A stretch of DNA of 19,680 bases from Patescibacteria group bacterium (GTDB taxonomy: Bacteria; Patescibacteriota; Minisyncoccia; Portnoybacterales; GWB1-42-6), in assembly GCA_018826025.1 (NCBI GenBank), contig JAHKAK010000059.1:1-19680 (forward strand), written 5' to 3'. Each line of letters begins with the position of its first letter. The stretch's first letter is position 1. Below are positions 1 through 7,089 of the stretch, piece by piece. The translations under genes and the position numbers were made by a program. The notes beneath the pieces are model-generated. The model made no database searches and was not told where the DNA came from. It saw only the letters and a program-made list of their open reading frames with translations.

Positions 1-256
1 CGTGAGAACCGTGAGAACCGTGAGAACCGTGGGAGCCGTGGGAACCGTGGGAGCCGTGAGAACCGTGGGAGCCGTGGGAGGCATGAGAGCAGGCAGCTGA
101 AGTAGGATCCGGCTTCATTAAGCTAGCAAAACCTACTCCCAAAGCCAAAATACCCAAAGCAGTTTTAACTATACTTTTTTTATTGATTCTCCCCTCTTCG
201 CTTGTCAAAAAAACCTTAATGTCTTTTTTTATTTGAGGTATTCTAACTTTCTTCAT
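1..256 (-). CDS. hxsA: HxsA, His-Xaa-Ser repeat precursor peptide (3' end outside window)
   Basis: This is the putative ribosomally made substrate of the HXS radical SAM system. The frame opens at the ATG at 254-256 and runs off the left edge after 85 codons. Residues 1-27 are a charged leader containing FLTSEEGR. Residues 28-47 form a hydrophobic stretch after two lysines (IVKTALGILALGVGFASLM). A short KPDPTSAAC segment follows, and then X-Ser-His triplets: CSH, ASH and eight GSH before the edge. The hydrophobic stretch and the small residues before Cys56 resemble an export signal with a possible cleavage before Cys56. That part is inference. His-Xaa-Ser repeats next to HxsB and HxsD homologues define HxsA-type proteins in the family literature. 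No Shine-Dalgarno sequence is visible. A promoter can be proposed just upstream, so the gene may be transcribed separately from hxsB. Confidence 0.85.
   Translation of the reverse strand, partial: MKKVRIPQIKKDIKVFLTSEEGRINKKSIVKTALGILALGVGFASLMKPDPTSAACSHASHGSHGSHGSHGSHGSHGSHGSHGSH
2..91 (-). repeat. Ten tandem 9-bp units coding X-Ser-His
   Basis: Ten in-frame 9-bp units occupy this stretch and may continue past the left edge. On the minus strand they read TGC TCT CAT, GCC TCC CAC and then eight GGY TCY CAC units. Variation inside the glycine units is synonymous (GGC/GGT, TCC/TCT), and the last three units are identical. This pattern fits expansion by slippage under selection for the encoded Gly-Ser-His. 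Confidence 0.95.
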
Positions 257-291
257 TTTTATATTTTTTATGTTTTGCTTTCGCTAATTCT

Positions 292-320
292 ATTATAGTA
301 CTTCTGCAAGAAGATGGCTA
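292..320 (-). promoter_or_regulatory. Putative hxsA promoter
   Basis: The minus strand reads a perfect TATAAT (292-297) and, 17 bp upstream, TAGCCA (315-320), which matches the -35 consensus at 4 of 6 positions. The implied start of transcription is about 25-30 nt before the hxsA ATG. The -35 box falls in the loop of an inverted repeat at 307-331. Confidence 0.45.
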
Positions 321-331
321 ATGCCTTCTTG
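307..331. repeat. Inverted repeat between hxsB and hxsA
   Basis: CAAGAAG (307-313) and CTTCTTG (325-331) form a perfect 7-bp inverted repeat with an 11-nt loop. No T-tract follows on the minus strand, so it does not look like a simple terminator. It surrounds the proposed hxsA -35 box and could be an operator or an mRNA hairpin. GATGGCT also occurs twice here, at 313-319 and 334-340. Confidence 0.4.
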
Positions 332-345
332 TGGATGGCTCAAGA

Positions 346-1797
346 CTATCTTTTAAGCCAAGACTCCAGAATCAGTTTTGTCTTTTTATCCTCTAATTTT
401 TCAAATAAAAAGTCTAAGATCGCCATATTAATCTGACACCGTTCATTAGTCGGCATCTGGCCGAAAATATTACCCTGTTCGGAATAATTAAAAATCGGAC
501 AAACACCGCAATATGGATTGTAGGCACAATTTTCACAATAAGGTAAACCTTCTAGGCAAGAAGCTAAGCACATCGTTCTGACTACCGGATTACCCACTAT
601 GTCCTGATAACTGCTATCCTGAACATTGCCCAAATAAAAACTTTTATCGTCCATCATGCTTAACATTCTTCCTTCGTCACAGGTATAAATATCGCCGTTA
701 TAATTATAAGCTAGCTGTCCAATGCCGGCTCCGCAAGGAGAGCGAAGATCTAAATGGTTGGGATCTGTTTCGGTCAATATCTTGATCAAAAAAGTCCGAG
801 CCATCCTCTCCCTGATTTTTTTCTTCTTTTTAAGATTCAGCTCAATAATATAATTAAGAGCATTTCTGTAAAATTTTATGTATTCGCCGGCGCTATAGCC
901 AATTTTCTGGAAGTGTTTCTTGCTAAAGCCAAAAGGATTCAAGGGGCGTAAATAAATATCATCAAAACCCAGCTTAAGATATTCGTCAATCATCTGCTTA
1001 TAATAAGATAAGGAAAAGCGGCTGACGGTTATCGCCACTCCCATTTTGAAAATATATCCTTTTTTTACTAACTTCGGATAAAGCTTAAAGAATTTCTTTG
1101 CCCATTTAGCCGCATAATAATAACTGCCGGCTTTATCCCCTATCAAAATTCTATTCTTATTATGAATTTTTTCCGGCCCATCCAGAGAAATGCACAAGCC
1201 GACTTTTTTATCCAGTAAATATTTGAATTTCTTCTCGTCCATCAGGGAAAAATTGGAAACCAACCGGATTTCTAAATCTTTTCTAGCTTTTTCATTCCTC
1301 TTGTAAGATTCTTCAATAATATACTGAACGATCGGCCAGTTAACTAACGGCTCACCGCCTTGAAATTCAATCGCCACAAAATGGCTGGTTGTCTGAAAAA
1401 TCTTTTCAATTACTTCTTTGGCGGTTTTTTCTGACATATCATAGCCCTCTTTCTCCATAGTTTGGGCGCTAGCGTGACAATAGACGCATTTATGATTGCA
1501 CCTTAGCGTCACTACAATAATATGTAAACTCGGCCCACCCTGCAAAAAAGATTTTTTAGAACGATATCTGCCCGCCAGCCCAGTCAGATTTAATTCGTTT
1601 TTCAGAAAATTTTTCTCTTTTAAAGACAAATAGGGTTCTCCGTCTTTTTTTAAATTATCGTTTAAAAAATCTCCGAATTCTTTTTCGGTTAGAAATAAAT
1701 ACTCTCCGGCATCATTAGTTAAAAGATATTTATTTTTGAGTTTTTTAAAGCGGAAAAACCCGAGTTGATTATATTTTATTTTTTTCAAATCAAACAT
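346..1797 (-). CDS. hxsB: HxsB, radical SAM/SPASM maturase of the His-Xaa-Ser system
   Basis: This is a predicted radical SAM peptide maturase acting on HxsA in the cytosol. The chosen start is the ATG at 1795-1797, giving 483 aa. A TTG at 1831-1833 would add 12 residues, but it lies inside the HxsD-like gene and the added residues do not look like the family N-terminus. The N-terminal segment (about 13-40) contains FFRFKKL and LLTNDAGEYLFLT, typical of HxsB. The radical SAM cluster motif is C100-x3-C104-x2-C107 (TLRCNHKCVYC) and is followed by EFQGGEP at 145-150. A SPASM domain supplies further cysteines at 355, 373, 410, 414, 421, 424, 430, 433 and 454 for auxiliary Fe-S clusters. The length is normal for the family. 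The start codon lies 2 nt after the TAA of the HxsD-like gene, suggesting translational coupling. HxsA begins 89 bp downstream. Confidence 0.87.
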   Translation of the reverse strand: MFDLKKIKYNQLGFFRFKKLKNKYLLTNDAGEYLFLTEKEFGDFLNDNLKKDGEPYLSLKEKNFLKNELNLTGLAGRYRSKKSFLQGGPSLHIIVVTLRCNHKCVYCHASAQTMEKEGYDMSEKTAKEVIEKIFQTTSHFVAIEFQGGEPLVNWPIVQYIIEESYKRNEKARKDLEIRLVSNFSLMDEKKFKYLLDKKVGLCISLDGPEKIHNKNRILIGDKAGSYYYAAKWAKKFFKLYPKLVKKGYIFKMGVAITVSRFSLSYYKQMIDEYLKLGFDDIYLRPLNPFGFSKKHFQKIGYSAGEYIKFYRNALNYIIELNLKKKKKIRERMARTFLIKILTETDPNHLDLRSPCGAGIGQLAYNYNGDIYTCDEGRMLSMMDDKSFYLGNVQDSSYQDIVGNPVVRTMCLASCLEGLPYCENCAYNPYCGVCPIFNYSEQGNIFGQMPTNERCQINMAILDFLFEKLEDKKTKLILESWLKR

Positions 1798-1799
1798 GA

Positions 1800-2000
1800 T
1801 TATAGCTTCATCGAAAAAAGAACATAGTTGCAAAATTCGTCTTTAATTATTTCTTTAATATCTTTATTGATGTTTTTTAATTCCACCTGGACATAAGCGC
1901 CCTTCTGTTTAAAGTCAAAATCAGCCAATCCCCGATATGCTTGTGTGGCTGATTTTATGGCTTTTAAGCTATATATCTTTTTGTCAAATTTTATCTCCAT
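1800..2000 (-). CDS. Short second HxsD-like protein
   Basis: This 66-aa protein contains KIYSLKAIKSATQAY at residues 7-21, followed by a beta-rich segment and a helix (DEFCNYVLFSM). The same layout, including KIYPLEAIYGAAYVF and an acidic helix ending in IKL, occurs in the first two thirds of the neighbouring HxsD. The two therefore look like tandem paralogues, this one lacking the C-terminal extension. HxsD proteins are small HXS partners without a firmly known biochemical role; they could bind the leader or assist the radical SAM enzymes, which is inference. The ATG overlaps the upstream TAA by one base (TAATG), so translation is probably coupled to hxsD. HxsB follows after 2 nt. Confidence 0.62.
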   Translation of the reverse strand: MEIKFDKKIYSLKAIKSATQAYRGLADFDFKQKGAYVQVELKNINKDIKEIIKDEFCNYVLFSMKL

Positions 2001-2437
2001 TATTTCTTTCCTTTTTCTGCTTTCTTTGGCTTCACTCCGTATTTATCTTCCCATGACATGGCGATTCCCAGAGGATCATTTTCGTATCCTATTTCATTTT
2101 CCTGAACGGTATCTTCGTTACCGTAAGCCGAAATTAGCGCTTGACCGACAATAAGCTCTCTTAATTTGCGGCTATCCTTGGACAATTTAATCCTAAAAGC
2201 ATAGTTCAACAGTTCGTTCAGAAATCCCCCCTTTAAGTCCTCTAATTGTTTTCCGCTTAATTTATTTTTGCCCTTCAAGAATACCGTTATTTTTTCCCCG
2301 GAGCGGTTGTTTAAAAACAAATAAGCCCTGTCAAGAAAGACATAAGCCGCGCCATAAATTGCCTCCAAAGGATATATTTTGGCAGACAAATAAAAAATTA
2401 CTCGATTTTTATTTATTTTCGTTTTGATTTTTTCCAC
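2000..2437 (-). CDS. hxsD: HxsD, His-Xaa-Ser system small protein
   Basis: This 145-aa protein starts at a GTG (2435-2437); no ATG is available until late in the frame. Residues 12-27 read RVIFYLSAKIYPLEAI and are followed by GAAYVFLDRAYLFL, the core HxsD signature. A helix (LNELLNYAFRIKL) and RELIVGQALISAYG complete the domain by about residue 100. The rest is an acidic/basic tail (NDPLGIAMSWEDKYG, then a lysine-rich end). It encodes no transmembrane segment. It leads the hxsD, hxsD-like, hxsB unit, and a promoter can be proposed directly before it. Identification is by motif resemblance and by context with HxsA and HxsB. Confidence 0.77.
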   Translation of the reverse strand: MEKIKTKINKNRVIFYLSAKIYPLEAIYGAAYVFLDRAYLFLNNRSGEKITVFLKGKNKLSGKQLEDLKGGFLNELLNYAFRIKLSKDSRKLRELIVGQALISAYGNEDTVQENEIGYENDPLGIAMSWEDKYGVKPKKAEKGKK

Positions 2438-2443
2438 AAACTT

Positions 2444-2473
2444 ATTATTAACACAAGAAAGCGACTATTTCAA
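2444..2473 (-). promoter_or_regulatory. Putative promoter of hxsD giving a near-leaderless transcript
   Basis: The minus strand reads TTGAAA (2468-2473, 5 of 6 to the -35 consensus), an 18-bp spacer, and AATAAT (2444-2449, 5 of 6 to the -10 consensus). Only 6 nt separate the -10 box from the GTG start, so transcription would begin at or very near the start codon. The surrounding 2438-2517 gap holds no other visible gene. Confidence 0.35.
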
Positions 2474-2517
2474 GTTTCCCATCGATAAACTACTTACTTA
2501 AAATATCCGGCGCTTTT

Positions 2518-4308
2518 TTAGGGCGCGACTTCCTTCCAATTCGGCAACGGCAGGCGGACTCCAGCGGTTTTATTCAAAGAAGAGCAGACGAAACCGTCAC
2601 TATCGGTTATCTGCAAGACTACCTGTTTGGTGCCATTGGACAAAAACTCAACTATCGGATCTGGTTGGGCAGAAGAAGCCGGCGAACCGTCCTGAAAGGT
2701 CCAGGACCAGGCCGACTTGATTGCGCCACCAAAAACCGTTGACTGATCAACGAACAAAACGGTTTCGTTGACCGAGGGATAAAGCGGGGCCCAAGAAAAA
2801 TCGGCTGTTGGATAAGCGTGTTTTGGGGTAGTGAAAGAAGAACCGGCTACCCAAGAAGAAGCGGTGTTGTTATCATCCCAGACCATAAGGCGCCAGTAGT
2901 AAGTGTCGTTGTAAGCCAATATTCCGGATATTGTTGCGTAGGAATTGGAAGCGGAAGAGACTTTGCCGGAGTCAATCACTGTACCGGGTCCGGAAAAACC
3001 AGGGTTAGTCGCCACCTGCACCTGATAAGCGCCTTGGGTGTCGCCCGCATCAGGGTCGGAGAAAGTCCAGGAGAAAGTCGCGGCTGGGCCGGCCACGCAA
3101 TAGTTAGGCGGAGTTATTGATAGATTGATGGCGGTGGGAGGCTGACTAAAAACCGTCACGGTTTTTTTATCCGTTGCTGAAGGCACGCCGTTGTCTCTTT
3201 CCACGATAACCTTGGGGGAGAAGAAGGTGCCGGCAATTGAATAAACACAATCATGCGCTTGAGTGGTGGCTGGTTGGCCGTCATATTTGCCATCAGCTGG
3301 CAAGGTGATGTTGGTGCCATCGTCATCGCGGTTGCAGTAAAAAGTATAGTTAATCGTGCCCTGGGCAGTGCCGGCCACTGTCGCGGTTAGGGTAGCGGTC
3401 AAAGGGCTATTTCCGGAAGAGGGAGCAACAGATAAAGAGACGGAGAGAGTCTTGGCTGTGAAGGTAGCAGTTGCTGTACAAGCGCTGGTAATCGCTCCGG
3501 TAGTATAAGTAGTGCCAGCCAGTGTTCCGCCGCAACCTGAAGCTGAGGCGAGGTAGCCAGCGTTTGAAGTAATGGTAAAGGTGGCCGTATTACCATAGCT
3601 AACTGTTCTTGAAGCCGAGGAAATGGTGCCGCCGGCTCCGCCGACGGTGGAGACGGTGTACAAACAATTAGAATTGGGTGGCGTGGCAGCGGAACAGGAA
3701 CCATTGCATTGAATAGTGCCGGTGTTGGTCTGGCCGCAAACGTTGGCGGCTGAAGTGCAGGAGTTGCCATAGCCAGCCACGCAGCAAGTTTTGCTGCCAT
3801 AGGCTGTCCGGGTATTACCGCAGTTGCTGGTTTGGGTGAAAGGTGTGCCCGAGCAAACAGTTGAGGGATCAGGTGACCAGGAAGAGACAGAGCAACAGTT
3901 GGGTTGGCCCGCGTCCCAACAGCTGGAGCCGCTCACGGAACCCCAAACAGCCACCGGTGTTGAGCCGCTGCAATACCAATAGCTGATGTAATAGCAAGTT
4001 GATCTAGTTCCAAGAGACGGAAGGGGCATATTAACGCAATATTGACTACCTGTACAAGAATTCTGATAAACTTTAGTGTAAAATCCAGCTGGTCCTCCAC
4101 AACCGCTTCTTTGACAATCGCCACCACCACAATCAGCGCACAAATTTGGATATCCTGACCTACACCATTTAATATCGCATGCATATATCCAATAGCAATT
4201 TTCTCTCGTCACATAAGCTCCTTCTGTTTTTTCTCCATACCCCAAAAGAAAACTTAAAGAAATCAAGCTAACCACTAAAAATAAAATAATTTTTTGTTTT
4301 TTTAACAT
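2518..4308 (-). CDS. Secreted Cys-rich surface protein with PKD/Fn3-like domains
   Basis: This 596-aa exported protein has a clear signal peptide: KKQK, then a hydrophobic core to about residue 23 and processing near residue 30. Residues 38-215 hold 23 cysteines, often with Gly, Asn and Ser, in patterns such as GNSCTSAANVCGQTNTGT. This suggests a disulfide-rich domain. Residues 217-286 resemble a bacterial InlB-type repeat (GGAGGTISSASRTVSYGNTA). Residues 290-388 look PKD-like, 393-496 resemble an Fn3 domain with the YYWRLMVWDD pattern, and 499-590 form a second PKD-like domain (ADFSWAP, WSWTFQDG). No C-terminal anchor is visible. This architecture is common in Parcubacteria surface proteins. 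GC content is visibly higher than in the flanking HXS and radical SAM genes. Its position between hxsD and hxsC may be functional or may reflect insertion. The ligand is unknown. Confidence 0.85.
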   Translation of the reverse strand: MLKKQKIILFLVVSLISLSFLLGYGEKTEGAYVTRENCYWIYACDIKWCRSGYPNLCADCGGGDCQRSGCGGPAGFYTKVYQNSCTGSQYCVNMPLPSLGTRSTCYYISYWYCSGSTPVAVWGSVSGSSCWDAGQPNCCSVSSWSPDPSTVCSGTPFTQTSNCGNTRTAYGSKTCCVAGYGNSCTSAANVCGQTNTGTIQCNGSCSAATPPNSNCLYTVSTVGGAGGTISSASRTVSYGNTATFTITSNAGYLASASGCGGTLAGTTYTTGAITSACTATATFTAKTLSVSLSVAPSSGNSPLTATLTATVAGTAQGTINYTFYCNRDDDGTNITLPADGKYDGQPATTQAHDCVYSIAGTFFSPKVIVERDNGVPSATDKKTVTVFSQPPTAINLSITPPNYCVAGPAATFSWTFSDPDAGDTQGAYQVQVATNPGFSGPGTVIDSGKVSSASNSYATISGILAYNDTYYWRLMVWDDNNTASSWVAGSSFTTPKHAYPTADFSWAPLYPSVNETVLFVDQSTVFGGAIKSAWSWTFQDGSPASSAQPDPIVEFLSNGTKQVVLQITDSDGFVCSSLNKTAGVRLPLPNWKEVAP

Positions 4309-4332
4309 ATTATTGAAAAAATATTTAGCTTG

Positions 4333-5715
4333 CTATTGGGTTTTCATGGCATTGTCTCCTGCAGTTTTGTATTGCGCTTCTTTCTCCTTATCGCCTTTGG
4401 CCGCGAAAATATCGGCTAAGATATAATTCAATTGCTGGATAAAATACGGCTTGCTGGGCACCAGCAAAGAAGGATCGTTTTCAACTACTTCCAAACCCCT
4501 CAAGGCTTGAGTTTCTGCTTGAGTGTAATCTTGTGTTTTTAAATAAGCGTAGGCCAGCGCCCGATAAGCCGCTGTTTTTAATGAATCGATGGCTAAAGCT
4601 TTCTGGGATTCTTCTATTGCTTTGGCATAATCTTCTTTTTCGTTATATAAACTAGCAAAACTCACGAATAAATTAACGTTTTGCGGAGAGAAAGCGCGGG
4701 CATTTTCCAATTGCGCCAATGCCTCATTAAATTTCTTTTCCCACACATAAACATCGGCTAAAATTTGATAGGTGTCGCTTTTGAGTTCCGCTCCCACTGC
4801 CGCAGAAGCAATCACGATCTGACAATTTTTTATGCCGTCCGCCAAAAGATCGTCCCGGGAAGTTTGCAGCCGGCAAAGATTGGCGTAAATAAACATATAT
4901 TGTTTGTCTTTATCTAATTCGGCCGCCTTTTGGAAATCTTCAAGAGCCTTGTATAAGTCTCCCATCAAATTATAGGCGTGCCCTCGGCCGACTAAAGACA
5001 AAACGTAATTAGAGTCTTTTTCCAAGGATTTATTATAGCTTTCTACTGATTTAAAAAGATCGGGTTTGACTTCGTAAATATACCCTTGCACCCTGTAAGC
5101 TTCCGCGCTGTCCGGTTCCAGCGACAGGGCTTTGTTGACCAATTCTTCCGCCTTGGGAATATATTCTCCTTCTTTATGTTCCATCAGTCCTTTATCGGCG
5201 TAATTTAAAGCCAGCGACAGCATTAATTTAGCGTCGGTTTCTGTTTCCTTGGCGCCAACTAAAAGATTTATAGCTTCATCATAGTTGTTATTTTGCGAAT
5301 AAACATCCGCCAAATACGCTAAGTCTTTTTCTTTAAGATACTCAATGCCGCTGGCCACGGTGGCGCGGCAGGATTGCTGAAGCAGAACGTCAACGATGTG
5401 GTCGCAAAGCGACGCGTCAAATTGCTGGCGGGCTTGGTCAAAATAGTTTTGGTTGGCTACCGCTTCTTTGCACTGAAACTGCGCGGCATAATCTTTAACG
5501 CAAACGCAAAATTCTATTTTTTTCTCCTGCTTGGCTTGATCAGCCGCTACCTCATCATTGACAAAATCACACGTAATTTGAGGCAATAATGACTCCTCGG
5601 CTAAAGGCTGCTCAACGCTATTTTTTTGCCACCATTGCCAGCCCAGAAAAATTAAAGCGCCTAAAACCACCGCTCCACTTATGACCAATAATACCAATAA
5701 TATTTTTTTGCTCAT
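4333..5715 (-). CDS. Membrane-anchored TPR repeat protein
   Basis: This 460-aa protein starts with SKK and one transmembrane helix (about residues 5-28, LLVLLVISGAVVLGALIFLG), so the rest is probably extracytoplasmic. Residues 45-120 form a small domain with cysteines at 49, 70, 72, 82, 104 and 116. From about residue 128 to 450 there are successive TPR-like helical hairpins. Examples are YLADVYSQNNNYDEAINLL, NKALSLEPDSAEAYRVQGYI, RGHAYNLMGDLYKALEDFQK and YNEKEDYAKAIEESQKALA. It probably works as a scaffold at the membrane, with unknown partners. It lies 24 bp before the Cys-rich surface protein gene and is likely the first gene of that transcript, behind an extended -10 promoter at 5810-5818. 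Similar TPR proteins are frequent in CPR genomes, so a specific HXS role is only a possibility. Confidence 0.85.
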   Translation of the reverse strand: MSKKILLVLLVISGAVVLGALIFLGWQWWQKNSVEQPLAEESLLPQITCDFVNDEVAADQAKQEKKIEFCVCVKDYAAQFQCKEAVANQNYFDQARQQFDASLCDHIVDVLLQQSCRATVASGIEYLKEKDLAYLADVYSQNNNYDEAINLLVGAKETETDAKLMLSLALNYADKGLMEHKEGEYIPKAEELVNKALSLEPDSAEAYRVQGYIYEVKPDLFKSVESYNKSLEKDSNYVLSLVGRGHAYNLMGDLYKALEDFQKAAELDKDKQYMFIYANLCRLQTSRDDLLADGIKNCQIVIASAAVGAELKSDTYQILADVYVWEKKFNEALAQLENARAFSPQNVNLFVSFASLYNEKEDYAKAIEESQKALAIDSLKTAAYRALAYAYLKTQDYTQAETQALRGLEVVENDPSLLVPSKPYFIQQLNYILADIFAAKGDKEKEAQYKTAGDNAMKTQ

Positions 5716-5809
5716 TTTATTAGTCTTAAATTTTTACGGCAATATTTTTCACTATGACTGGCAAAAAATAGTATAAGATCTTCTGCTAATGACAAAACCT
5801 GTTAGCTTG

Positions 5810-5818
5810 ATTATATCA
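5810..5818 (-). promoter_or_regulatory. Extended -10 promoter of the TPR/surface protein unit
   Basis: The minus strand reads TGATATAAT, a perfect extended -10 element (TGnTATAAT). No strong -35 box is found 17 bp upstream (GAATTG), which is tolerated by extended -10 promoters. It lies about 95 bp before the TPR start codon, in the 165-bp gap that separates the two halves of the window. Confidence 0.45.
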
Positions 5819-5857
5819 GTCTCTGTCCATAGCAATTCTACCATTATTTAGCAAATT

Positions 5858-5870
5858 AGTTCGAGGAACT
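5858..5870 (-). terminator. Weak hairpin after the prepilin peptidase gene
   Basis: AGTTC and GAACT form a 5-bp stem with a 3-nt loop, about 10 bp after the stop of the last gene of the radical SAM operon. On the minus strand it is followed by AATTTG rather than a proper U-tract. It could be a weak terminator, or chance. Confidence 0.22.
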
Positions 5871-5880
5871 TATCCACAAA

Positions 5881-7089
5881 TTATTTTAAATTTAGGAATA
5901 AATGGAATAAAGAGCTTTTTAGAATCAAAGTAATAACCACCCCAAAAAACATCCAGGCAACAAAAGGAAATGGTTTATAGATTTTTATAATTTCAACTTC
6001 TTTTTTCTTCTCCTTCAGCCACTTCTTAATAAATTCAGCTTGTTCCAACGTTAATCCCTCGGGATAAATTCGGCCAATATGTTGATAATAATATTTTCCA
6101 TCTTTTTTAATTTCGCTGATTATTGTCTCCTCTAAATTCATCCCTGGCCCAAGTTCTTCTATCTTTATCTCTCTGCTTCCGGTTTTTAAAATATGGAAAT
6201 CAATTGAAGCTCTGAATAAACCTAAGACAATCATAAAAATAATCATATTTTGAATTGTTTGTTTAAGAATCTGCCAGGTAGCTGACGGAAAACTGCTAAA
6301 TCCATAAGCCAGCATCAAAAATAAAAAAGCGATAATTATTTTAAAAGTAATGGCCTTTTGAAATATCTTGGCCAAAGAACCGCTAAAGATTATAAAACCA
6401 GCGAAAATAAACATTTGCAAAGAAGATACGTCAATATTAAAACTGTTCTTTATCGGCTTTTGAAGCAAACCAAAAAATAGAAAAATGCTGATAAAACCGA
6501 GTAGCATTACGCCCATGCTTTTTAATCTTTCCCCTATTTTCTTTTTGTCAAACAATTTTTTCTTTTCTGTTACCCGAGGTTGGGATATTTTTAAATATAA
6601 AAACCTTAAAAAATAAACAATGGATCTAATTAATAAATACAGAAAAATAGGGATAAAAATATTAATCAACAGAACAAAAGAAGGAAAATATGGCAGGAAT
6701 GATTTCCAATAATATTCAAAGGGAATTAATAGAGAATAAACGGTAAAAAGCTTGGCATCGCCAGCGGCCCAAGCATCAGAGCGCCACATTAAAAAAGCAA
6801 TCATAAAAGCAATTATTGCGTTGAGAACAACTCTGCCCAGATAGCCAAGAGAAACCGTAAAAACAGAGATCGGGGAATTATCCGGCAAATTTTGAATTTC
6901 AAAATGGTAATACCGGGTAATCGGTGAAGCAATAAAATACCAGATAAAGAAAAAAACAATAATAAGCAGTCCCCAGCTTAAGCCTAAAATAATCCATTTA
7001 TTTCTTACTTTGCCATATTTAATATCTTCATAGCTGGTCACCAGGCCAATAAAAAAAACAAAAGGCAAAAACAGAATATCAAAAATCAT
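5881..7089 (-). CDS. Archaeal-type A24 prepilin/preflagellin peptidase
   Basis: This 402-aa polytopic membrane protein is predicted to be an aspartyl protease that cleaves class III-type signal peptides at the cytosolic membrane face. The two A24 catalytic aspartates are visible: D22 in TSYEDIKYGKVRNKW and D111 in AWAAGDAKLF, where the usual G-x-G-D is A-A-G-D. Several hydrophobic helices follow. A soluble C-terminal domain (about 302-368) reads IEELGPGMNLEETI, then EGLTLEQAEFIKKW, and ends in a last helix. This domain resembles the tail found in archaeal PibD/FlaK-related peptidases rather than the N-terminal Cys domain of bacterial PilD. Its start overlaps the end of the HxsC-like gene by 11 nt, so it is co-transcribed with the radical SAM operon. 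It may process pilins encoded elsewhere or export-signal-bearing substrates such as HxsA. The latter is speculation. Confidence 0.78.
   Translation of the reverse strand: MIFDILFLPFVFFIGLVTSYEDIKYGKVRNKWIILGLSWGLLIIVFFFIWYFIASPITRYYHFEIQNLPDNSPISVFTVSLGYLGRVVLNAIIAFMIAFLMWRSDAWAAGDAKLFTVYSLLIPFEYYWKSFLPYFPSFVLLINIFIPIFLYLLIRSIVYFLRFLYLKISQPRVTEKKKLFDKKKIGERLKSMGVMLLGFISIFLFFGLLQKPIKNSFNIDVSSLQMFIFAGFIIFSGSLAKIFQKAITFKIIIAFLFLMLAYGFSSFPSATWQILKQTIQNMIIFMIVLGLFRASIDFHILKTGSREIKIEELGPGMNLEETIISEIKKDGKYYYQHIGRIYPEGLTLEQAEFIKKWLKEKKKEVEIIKIYKPFPFVAWMFFGVVITLILKSSLFHLFLNLK

Noticed and set aside
1..91. Short-period repeat that might be a CRISPR or non-coding minisatellite
   Set aside because: The 9-bp period keeps one reading frame, differences within the glycine units are synonymous, and the frame joins a clear leader with a start codon. 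It is a coding repeat.
1798..1833. Upstream TTG start for hxsB
   Set aside because: The extra 12 residues lie inside the HxsD-like gene and do not resemble the family N-terminus, while the ATG at 1797 directly follows the upstream stop codon.
3399..3800. 133-codon minus-strand frame rich in Ala, Pro and Leu
   Set aside because: It lies inside the Cys-rich surface protein gene in another frame. Its composition is what a shifted Gly/Thr/Ser-rich sequence gives.
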